DNA from: Arenicellales bacterium
GTDB taxonomy: Bacteria; Pseudomonadota; Gammaproteobacteria; BMS3Bbin11
NCBI GenBank assembly: GCA_029287965.1
Contig: JARFQC010000198.1
Location: 1 to 5,979, forward strand
Direction: 5' to 3'
DNA length: 5,979 nucleotides
Position numbers and translations under genes: made by a program. Below are positions 1-5,527 of this stretch, piece by piece. Within the stretch, counting starts at the first letter, position 1. Each line of letters opens with the position of its first letter. The notes under the pieces were generated by a model. It did no database searches, was not told the origin of the DNA, and was given only the letters and a program-made list of their open reading frames with translations.

Positions 1-1
1 A

Positions 2-949
2 GAAATCGGAGGCGATGACGAGCAGGACATGGCCGATCGCGAGAGACGCTTTATCGCCAGCATGGACCAGGCCCCGATAGCCCTGACACCGGAAAAGGCA
101 AACGAGCAGCACTACGAATTGCCTGCCGAGTTTTTCACCGCCTGCCTGGGCGAACGTCTCAAGTACAGCTGCGGCTACTGGGGTCCGGAAGTCCAGACCC
201 TGGAGCAGGCCGAGAACCGTGCACTGCAGCTGACATGCGACCATGCCGCTATACAGGATGGCCAGGATATCCTGGAACTCGGCTGCGGCTGGGGATCCCT
301 GACGCTGTGGATGGCCGAACATTATCCGGCAGCACGCATCACAGCCGTGTCCAACTCCTCAACACAGCGTGATTTTATCCTTGAACGCGCCCGGCAAGCC
401 GGCATATCAAACATCAACATCATCACGGCCGATATGAACGATTTCGAAACCGGACAACAGTTCGACCGGGTAGTGTCTGTCGAGATGTTCGAGCACATGC
501 GCAACTACCGCAAGCTCTATGCACGTGTTGCGTCATGGCTTAAGCCGGAAGGCAAGTTCTTCAAGCACATATTCGTGCATCGCAACAGCCCCTACGCATT
601 TGAAGACCGCGATGCGAGTGACTGGATGAGCCGTTACTTTTTTACCGGCGGCATGATGCCCAGCGACAACCTGCCGCTGTTCTTCCAGGATCACCTGGCC
701 ATCGACAAGCGCTGGCGCTGGGATGGCCGCCATTACCAGATGACCAGCAATGCCTGGCTGGAACGCATGGATGCCAGCAAGGAAGCACTGTGGCCGGTTT
801 TTGAAGACACCTATGGCAAGGACTTTGCCCCTATATGGTGGCGTCGCTGGCGTATGTTCTACATGGCTTGTGCCGAACTCTTTGGTTACGACAACGGTCA
901 GCAGTGGTGGGTGAGTCACTACCTGTTTTCGAAACGAGGTGAAGCCTGA
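2..949 (+). CDS. CFA-like SAM-dependent methyltransferase, short form (5' partial)
   Basis: Class I SAM methyltransferase of the cyclopropane-fatty-acid synthase superfamily, probably cytosolic at the inner membrane. Numbering from the Met at 29: HYELPAEFF at 28-36 and YSC at 46-48 (the Tyr/Cys of the CFA active site), the SAM loop ELGCGWGS at 83-90, VEMFEHM at 151-157 with Glu155, and His180. These match the residues that bind bicarbonate in E. coli CFA synthase, so the enzyme looks active. It lacks the N-terminal lipid-binding domain of E. coli Cfa. The second half (FFTGGMMPSDN, TYGKDFAP, AELFGYDNGQQWW) is very like plant coclaurine N-methyltransferases as I remember them. The frame is open to the left edge, no Shine-Dalgarno is well placed for the ATG at 29, and relatives carry roughly 30-40 more N-terminal residues, so the true start lies outside. 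Substrate unknown: a phospholipid acyl chain is likely from context, an amine is possible. Confidence 0.93.
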   Translation, partial: EIGGDDEQDMADRERRFIASMDQAPIALTPEKANEQHYELPAEFFTACLGERLKYSCGYWGPEVQTLEQAENRALQLTCDHAAIQDGQDILELGCGWGSLTLWMAEHYPAARITAVSNSSTQRDFILERARQAGISNINIITADMNDFETGQQFDRVVSVEMFEHMRNYRKLYARVASWLKPEGKFFKHIFVHRNSPYAFEDRDASDWMSRYFFTGGMMPSDNLPLFFQDHLAIDKRWRWDGRHYQMTSNAWLERMDASKEALWPVFEDTYGKDFAPIWWRRWRMFYMACAELFGYDNGQQWWVSHYLFSKRGEA

Positions 950-1485
950 TGAAACCTGTAATCATTAACTTTGTCCTGTTCCAGCTCGGCTGGTTTGCCT
1001 GCGTACTCGGCGGCGCAAACGGCCTTCCCTGGATCGGCCCCATCGCGGCCACCGCGATCATCATGTATCACCTGAGTCGTGCAGCGCGCCCCGCCCTGGA
1101 ACTGAAACTCATTGTGCTGGCCGTTGCGCTCGGTACGCTTTGGGACAGTGCGCTGGTTGTGGCCGGATGGCTGTCATATCCATCGGGCATGCTGATCAGT
1201 TACCTTGCCCCGTACTGGATAGTTGCCTTGTGGGCGTTGTTCTCGACTACTCTCAATGTATCCCTGAAGTGGATGAAGGGCAGGCTGGCGCTGGCCGCCG
1301 CCTTCGGCGCGGTCGGTGGACCCCTGACTTATTTTGGCGGATCCAAACTGGGCGGTGTAGTCCTGAACGACCCAGTAGCAGCACTTGTTGCACTGTCGAT
1401 CGGCTGGGCTATCATGATGCCGCTGCTGATGTACCTGTCGGAGCGCTTCAACGGCTTCGACATGCTTGAGCCGGCGAGGTCTTAA
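949..1485 (+). CDS. DUF2878 family inner-membrane protein
   Basis: A 178-residue, very hydrophobic protein with about six predicted membrane segments (roughly residues 5-21, 26-43, 53-76, 84-105, 112-134, 143-164). It fits the DUF2878 family by length and by conserved stretches such as LWALFSTTLNVSLKWMKG (94-111) and GAVGGPLTYFGG (120-131), plus Trp65-Asp66 in the third segment. No catalytic motif is evident and the family has no established function to my knowledge. Its start shares one base with the previous stop (TGATG). GAGGT at 936-940 lies 8 bases upstream. In other proteobacteria DUF2878 genes sit beside CFA-type methyltransferases and DUF1295 genes, which suggests a membrane subunit or a transport/flipping role in the same lipid pathway; this is inference. 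Confidence 0.88.
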   Translation: MKPVIINFVLFQLGWFACVLGGANGLPWIGPIAATAIIMYHLSRAARPALELKLIVLAVALGTLWDSALVVAGWLSYPSGMLISYLAPYWIVALWALFSTTLNVSLKWMKGRLALAAAFGAVGGPLTYFGGSKLGGVVLNDPVAALVALSIGWAIMMPLLMYLSERFNGFDMLEPARS

Positions 1486-1487
1486 CC

Positions 1488-2291
1488 ATGTGGAACGTCT
1501 ATCTCGACTCACTGGTCGTAATGCTGGTACTGGGTTTTGCCACCTGGCTGTACAGCCTGTACAAGCGTGACGTCAGCATAGTCGACAGTCTCTGGTCGAT
1601 CATGTTCCTGGCTGCCAGCATCTATGTCGTCTCGGCAGCGCCTGAAACAACCTGGCGCACCGGACTGCTGCTGTTCATGGTTGCAGTATGGGCACTGAGG
1701 CTGTCGATATTTCTGACTATCCGTAACTGGGGTGAGCCGGAAGACCGTCGCTATCAGCAGATCCGTGCAAACAACAGCCCGAACTTCGGCTTCAAGAGCC
1801 TGTTCATTATCTTCACCCTGCAGGCAGTGATTGCCTGGGTTGTATTCCTTGGCCTGTTGCCGGTGCTTTACAACCCGACTGCTTCAATTCCACTTGATGT
1901 CATTGCAGTTGGTATCTGGGCAGCAGGCGTGCTGATCGAGTCTGCCGCGGATTATCAGCTGTATGCATTCAGCCGCAAGGCATCGAATCGTGGCAAAGTG
2001 CTTGATAGCGGGGTCTGGCGTTATACACGGCACCCGAACTATTTCGGTGAGTTCCTGGTCTGGTGGGGCTTTTTCCTCATCGCGGCAGGCAGCGGTTACT
2101 GGTGGGCCATCATCGCGCCGCTGGTGATGACACTGCTGCTGCTAAAAGTCTCCGGTGTCGGCCTGATGGAGAAGGGTATCGAGAGCCGCCGTCCCGGATA
2201 CAAGGACTATGCCGAACGGACCAACACGTTTTTCCCCTGGTTCCCGAAAACACATGCCAACGGCAAACTGGAGGCCATCAATCATGATTGA
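1488..2291 (+). CDS. DUF1295 membrane protein, steroid 5-alpha-reductase-like
   Basis: A 267-residue polytopic inner-membrane protein of the DUF1295 family, related to steroid 5-alpha reductases and isoprenylcysteine methyltransferases. The signature SGVWRYTRHPNYFGEF lies at 174-189; in this superfamily the R-HPNY region helps form the cofactor site (NADPH in the reductases). Other conserved parts are Arg71 and NWGEPEDRRY (80-89) in the first half and MEKGIESRRPGYKDYAERT (227-245) followed by FFPWFP near the C terminus. Several membrane segments are visible (about 6-24, 34-50, 56-76, 104-126, 136-153, 190-220). The likely role is NAD(P)H-dependent reduction of a double bond in a lipid, by analogy only. 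It follows the DUF2878 gene after 2 bases, with GAGGT at 1476-1480 seven bases before the ATG, and overlaps the next gene by 8 bases. Confidence 0.93.
   Translation: MWNVYLDSLVVMLVLGFATWLYSLYKRDVSIVDSLWSIMFLAASIYVVSAAPETTWRTGLLLFMVAVWALRLSIFLTIRNWGEPEDRRYQQIRANNSPNFGFKSLFIIFTLQAVIAWVVFLGLLPVLYNPTASIPLDVIAVGIWAAGVLIESAADYQLYAFSRKASNRGKVLDSGVWRYTRHPNYFGEFLVWWGFFLIAAGSGYWWAIIAPLVMTLLLLKVSGVGLMEKGIESRRPGYKDYAERTNTFFPWFPKTHANGKLEAINHD
2269..2274 (+). promoter_or_regulatory. Ribosome binding site that fixes the DUF6134 start
   Basis: TGGAGG sits 9 bases before the ATG at 2284, inside the end of the DUF1295 gene. It supports 2284 over an in-frame ATG at 2209, which would add 25 residues ahead of an otherwise normal signal peptide. 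Confidence 0.75.
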
Positions 2292-2973
2292 CCTGAAAAA
2301 AATTATGCAAGCATTCGGTTTCGCATCGGCGATGTTCGCTACCGGTCTCGTTGCCGAGGCCAGCAGTATCGACGAACAGGCGGATTACCACTTCAACGTC
2401 TATTTAAACGGCAAGGAGATCGGTACTCACAAGGTCCAGCTTAAAAAGCAGGATGGTATCAAGAAGGTCAACATAGAGGCCGATTTCGACGTCAAGGTGC
2501 TTTTTGTCAGCGTATACAAGTACCGCCATACCAACCAAGAAACATGGGAAGGCCAATGCCTGAATAAAGTCGATGCCAGTACAGATGCTAACGGGGAAAA
2601 ATTCTTCATCAGCAGCAAACAGGCAGAGCAGGGCATGCAGCTGGTCACCCACGAAGGTGAACGCGGTGTAGACGGCTGCGTGCGCAGCTTTGCCTACTGG
2701 GACCTCGACCTCTTGCAGGCCGATATGCTGCTCAACACGCAGACGGGTGAGTACGTACGCGCCGAACTCGATGAGAAAGGTATCGATAACATTCAGCTGG
2801 GAGACGTTTCCACCCCCTCAAAGAAATACCAGCTCGTGACTGAAGACGGCACGATAGAACTCTGGTATACCCTGGACGATCGCTGGGTAGCGCTTGAAAG
2901 CAAGACCAGCAATGGTATGACACTCAGGTATGAGGCAAAGCCGGAGGCCGACTATGCGACAGCTAGTCTCTAG
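2284..2973 (+). CDS. DUF6134 family secreted protein
   Basis: A 229-residue exported protein. Residues 1-26 form a Sec signal peptide: Lys5-Lys6, a hydrophobic core to about Val23, and likely cleavage after AEA (24-26). The mature part is beta-rich and matches DUF6134 as I know it: FNVYLNGKEIGTHKV (37-51), FDVKVLFVSVYKYRH (68-82), WEGQC (88-92), SFAYWD (135-140), LLNTQTGEY (149-157) and LWYTLDDRWVALES (193-206). Only two cysteines, Cys92 and Cys132, remain in the mature chain and could form a disulfide in the periplasm. No catalytic motif is recognised. The related DUF3108 domain gives similar beta-rich periplasmic proteins, so binding or passing on a lipid is plausible but unproven. The start overlaps the DUF1295 stop by 8 bases, and the end overlaps the lipocalin gene by 20. 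Confidence 0.87.
   Translation: MIDLKKIMQAFGFASAMFATGLVAEASSIDEQADYHFNVYLNGKEIGTHKVQLKKQDGIKKVNIEADFDVKVLFVSVYKYRHTNQETWEGQCLNKVDASTDANGEKFFISSKQAEQGMQLVTHEGERGVDGCVRSFAYWDLDLLQADMLLNTQTGEYVRAELDEKGIDNIQLGDVSTPSKKYQLVTEDGTIELWYTLDDRWVALESKTSNGMTLRYEAKPEADYATASL
2941..2947 (+). promoter_or_regulatory. Ribosome binding site that fixes the lipocalin start
   Basis: CCGGAGG lies 6 bases before the ATG at 2954, within the DUF6134 gene. It favours 2954 over the in-frame ATG at 2930, and the shorter protein has a standard-length lipoprotein signal. Confidence 0.75.
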
Positions 2974-3508
2974 GTTGTTTGTCATGGGTATGCTTACGGG
3001 ACTGGTTGGCTGTGCTTCCCACGCACCAATGAAGACAGTGGATTACGTCGACCTGCCGCGCTACATGGGTGACTGGTACGTCATTGCCAATATCCCGACT
3101 TTTATCGAGAAAGAGGCTTACAACGCGGTAGAACGCTATGACCTCACTGAAGAGGGCAACGTGGCTACTACGTTTACCTTCAACAAGGGTGGTTTTGACG
3201 GCCCCATGAAGACGTACCGGCCAACCGGGTTTATCGTCGACAAGCAAAGCAATGCACTGTGGGGCATGCAATTCATCTGGCCGATCAAAGGCGACTTTCG
3301 CGTCGTCTATCTTGACGAGGACTACCAGAACACGATTATCGGACGCGAGGCGCGCGACTACGTGTGGATCATGAGCAGGCAGCCGCAGATCAGCGATGCC
3401 GATTATGAACAGCTCAAGCAGTTTGTCGGATCACTCGGCTATAACGTCGATGACCTGAAGAAAGTCCCGCAGAAGTGGGAACAGACCAGCAAGGATGATG
3501 CAGCATGA
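2954..3508 (+). CDS. blc: Blc-type bacterial lipocalin, outer-membrane lipoprotein
   Basis: A 184-residue lipocalin, close in size to E. coli Blc (about 177), whose family binds fatty acids and lysophospholipids in a beta-barrel. The N terminus is a lipoprotein signal: Arg2/Arg7, a hydrophobic core, and lipobox LVGC with Cys20 as the lipidated residue. Ala21-Ser22 follows, with no Asp at +2, so sorting to the outer membrane is expected. Lipocalin signatures are present: LPRYMGDWYVIANIP at 34-48 with Gly39 and Trp41 (first conserved region), the VVYLDEDYQNTIIG stretch (117-130), and DYVWIMSRQP (135-144) with Arg142 closing the barrel. The last 35 or so residues are helical and charged. It overlaps DUF6134 by 20 bases and the oxidoreductase by 4 (ATGA). 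Context suggests it binds or shuttles lipids altered by the other enzymes. Confidence 0.95.
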   Translation: MRQLVSRLFVMGMLTGLVGCASHAPMKTVDYVDLPRYMGDWYVIANIPTFIEKEAYNAVERYDLTEEGNVATTFTFNKGGFDGPMKTYRPTGFIVDKQSNALWGMQFIWPIKGDFRVVYLDEDYQNTIIGREARDYVWIMSRQPQISDADYEQLKQFVGSLGYNVDDLKKVPQKWEQTSKDDAA

Positions 3509-4779
3509 AGGTAGCAATAGTCGGGGGAGGCATCAGTGGTAATGTCGCGGGTTATTATTTGCAGAAGGATCACGACGTTACACTGTACGAAGCAAATGAC
3601 TACATTGGTGGTCATACCCATACGCACGAGATTGAACACGGTACCGACCGATTCAATATAGACACGGGTTTCATCGTCTTCAATTACCGGACTTACCCGA
3701 ATTTCATCAAACTCCTCGAAGAGTTGAAGGTCGACGTTCAGGCTTCAAACATGGGCTTTGGGGTAAAAAGTGAAGTTGACGGCCTGGAGTACTGCGGCAC
3801 GGGCCTGAATGGCGTCTTTGCCCAGCGGAAAAACCTGTTGCGGCCCTCGTTCCACCGTATGCTGCTCGATATACTGCGTTTCAATCGTGATGCCTACGAG
3901 CAATCGCACGGCCTTTCCGACGATGTCACGCTGGGAGAATTTCTGCGAGCAGGCGGCTACAGTACCCAGTTCATTGACCAGTACATCATTCCGATGGGGG
4001 CGGCGATCTGGTCGACGATTCCCGAGCAGATGGACGATTTTCCGGCACGCTTCTTCATCCGCTTCTTCCATAACCACGGCCTGTTGACGGTGAAGGACCA
4101 GCCTACCTGGTATGTGATCAAGAATGGTTCACGTGAATACGTGCGCCCCCTGACGCAAGCCTTCAGGGACCGTGTCAGGCTCAATGCACCGGTTACGAAA
4201 ATCCGCAGGTTCCCGGGCCATGTCGAGATACATGCGGACGGACAGGCGCCGGAACAGTTTGATGCGGTATTTATTGGTGCCCATGCAGACCAGGCACTGG
4301 GCATGCTTGATGAGCCCACTCAGCTGGAGCAGGAAGTCCTCAGTGCCTTCCCTTACCAGCTCAATGAAGCCGTACTGCATACCGACACCAGCCTGCTGCC
4401 GGAGCATCGCCGCGCATGGGCAGCGTGGAACTACCTGCTGCCCGAAGAACGCAACAAGCTCGTGACATTGACGTATAACATGAATATCCTGCAAGGGCTG
4501 GACAGTGAAGAACAGTACCTGGTTACCCTGAACAACCGGCAAGCCATTGCAGAAGAAAAAATTATCAAGACAATCGACTATACCCACCCGGTATTCACTC
4601 CGGACTCGGTCTCTGCACAGATGAAGCATGCCGAGGTAAACGGTACCCGGCACACCTGGTACTGTGGTGCATACTGGCGCAACGGATTTCACGAAGACGG
4701 CGTAGTGAGCGCTATAAACGCCGTCGAACACTTCAACGAGTATCAGCATGAACAGTTGTCTTTACGAAGGGCAGGTTAG
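3505..4779 (+). CDS. FAD-dependent oxidoreductase of the flavin amine oxidase/desaturase type
   Basis: A 424-residue flavoprotein. The N terminus is a Rossmann FAD site: VAIVGGGISGN (3-13), acidic Glu29 at the end of strand 2 for the ribose, then IGGH (34-37). The DTGFIVFNYRTYPNF stretch (53-67), WAAWNYL (305-311), YNMNILQGL (324-332) and C-terminal WYCGAYWRNGFHEDG (385-399), which completes the FAD fold, define a subfamily found beside CFA synthases. The same motifs occur, as I remember them, in the N-terminal half of plant cyclopropane fatty acid synthases. Although annotated as an amine oxidase by fold, the neighbours point to an acyl-chain or lipid substrate; desaturation, saturation or isomerisation are all possible. 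No signal peptide or membrane segment, so cytosolic or peripheral. Overlaps the lipocalin by 4 bases (AAGGA at 3491-3495 serves its start) and DUF1365 by 32. Confidence 0.94.
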   Translation: MKVAIVGGGISGNVAGYYLQKDHDVTLYEANDYIGGHTHTHEIEHGTDRFNIDTGFIVFNYRTYPNFIKLLEELKVDVQASNMGFGVKSEVDGLEYCGTGLNGVFAQRKNLLRPSFHRMLLDILRFNRDAYEQSHGLSDDVTLGEFLRAGGYSTQFIDQYIIPMGAAIWSTIPEQMDDFPARFFIRFFHNHGLLTVKDQPTWYVIKNGSREYVRPLTQAFRDRVRLNAPVTKIRRFPGHVEIHADGQAPEQFDAVFIGAHADQALGMLDEPTQLEQEVLSAFPYQLNEAVLHTDTSLLPEHRRAWAAWNYLLPEERNKLVTLTYNMNILQGLDSEEQYLVTLNNRQAIAEEKIIKTIDYTHPVFTPDSVSAQMKHAEVNGTRHTWYCGAYWRNGFHEDGVVSAINAVEHFNEYQHEQLSLRRAG

Positions 4780-5527
4780 ACACAGGCGGTATACACCGCG
4801 TGCTCACAAATTCGATTACCGCATTTTTCAGCTGTGGCTGGATCTCGATGAGCTTGACACCGTCTTCGATGGCCACCTGCTTTGGTCGGTGGATCGGTTC
4901 AACATGGCCTCCTTCCGGCGCGAAGACCATCTCGGCGATCCGGCAGTGCCACTCAAACAGTCTGTTTCAGAGCTGGTGCAGCAGCATACCGGCTCGTTGC
5001 CGCGCGGCCCCATCAGGCTGCTTACGCACCTGCGCTATGCCGGTTACGGATTCAATCCCGTGAGCTTCTATTACTGCTATGACGAGCAGGATGAGCATGT
5101 CGAAACAATCGTGGCGGAAGTGAACAATACGCCCTGGGGTGAACAGCACTGTTACGTCCTGGCAGAAGACGGCAATACCGGCGAGGGCGCATTCAAGCGC
5201 TACACCCCGGCGAAGGTATTTCACGTATCTCCATTCATGCCCATGAATATCGACTATGACTGGCGCTTCGCGCCGGTCAGTGAATCGCTCAATGTACACA
5301 TGGAAAACTACCGCGATGGTGACAAGCTGTTTGATGCGACACTGATGCTGCAACGAAAGGCAATCAGCAGCCGGTCACTTGCCAGCGTGCTTGTACGATT
5401 CCCGCTGGTCACAGCCAAGGTTACTTTCGGTATCTACTACCAGGCCCTGCGTCTGTGGCTGAAAAAAACACCCTTTTACACCCATCCCAACGACAAGGAG
5501 GCGCCCCAGTCGGCGAGCAGTCTATGA
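4748..5527 (+). CDS. DUF1365 family protein
   Basis: A 259-residue soluble or peripheral protein of the DUF1365 family. Conserved blocks: YEGQVRHRRYTPRAHKF (6-22), FRREDHLGDP (56-65), LLTHLRYAGYGFNPVSFYYC (91-110), VAEVNNTPWGEQHCYVL (122-138), FHVSPFMPM (158-166), and a basic, aromatic C-terminal part GIYYQALRLWLKKTPFYTHP (228-247) that could lie on the membrane. Many conserved His, Tyr, Arg and Asn residues suggest an enzyme or ligand-binding protein, but I know of no demonstrated reaction. The gene nearly always lies between an FAD oxidoreductase and a CFA synthase, as here, which suggests it works with them. It starts 32 bases inside the oxidoreductase gene with only a weak GAG (4738-4740) as Shine-Dalgarno, so it is probably translated by coupling. 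It overlaps the next gene by 4 bases. Confidence 0.94.
   Translation: MNSCLYEGQVRHRRYTPRAHKFDYRIFQLWLDLDELDTVFDGHLLWSVDRFNMASFRREDHLGDPAVPLKQSVSELVQQHTGSLPRGPIRLLTHLRYAGYGFNPVSFYYCYDEQDEHVETIVAEVNNTPWGEQHCYVLAEDGNTGEGAFKRYTPAKVFHVSPFMPMNIDYDWRFAPVSESLNVHMENYRDGDKLFDATLMLQRKAISSRSLASVLVRFPLVTAKVTFGIYYQALRLWLKKTPFYTHPNDKEAPQSASSL
5495..5501 (+). promoter_or_regulatory. Strong but displaced Shine-Dalgarno before the CFA synthase gene
   Basis: AAGGAGG is an excellent Shine-Dalgarno, but 22 bases separate it from the ATG at 5524, the first usable in-frame start. A small stem, CGCC (5502-5505) with GGCG (5512-5515), would fold out 14 of these and leave 8, a normal distance. This is a four-pair stem and may be chance. 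Confidence 0.4.

Noticed and set aside
29..31. ATG at 29 as the start of the first methyltransferase
   Set aside because: The frame is open to the window edge, the only purine-rich site (GGAGG, 8-12) is 16 bases away, and relatives extend further N-terminally with a similar acidic linker. The gene is better treated as 5' partial.
2209..2283. Longer start for the DUF6134 gene
   Set aside because: The extra 25 residues would precede a normal signal peptide and would lie wholly inside the DUF1295 gene; the start at 2284 has a good Shine-Dalgarno.
2930..2953. Longer start for the lipocalin gene
   Set aside because: The start at 2954 has CCGGAGG at a proper distance and gives a standard-length lipoprotein signal; the eight extra residues add nothing recognisable.
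4129..4749. 206-residue open frame on the minus strand
   Set aside because: It lies opposite the well-supported oxidoreductase gene, shows no known motif, and is best explained by the codon pattern of the real gene.
3505..4779. True amine oxidase or carotenoid (phytoene) desaturase
   Set aside because: The FAD fold is shared, but the internal motifs and the CFA synthase and DUF1365 neighbours fit the lipid-linked subfamily, and no carotenoid genes are present.
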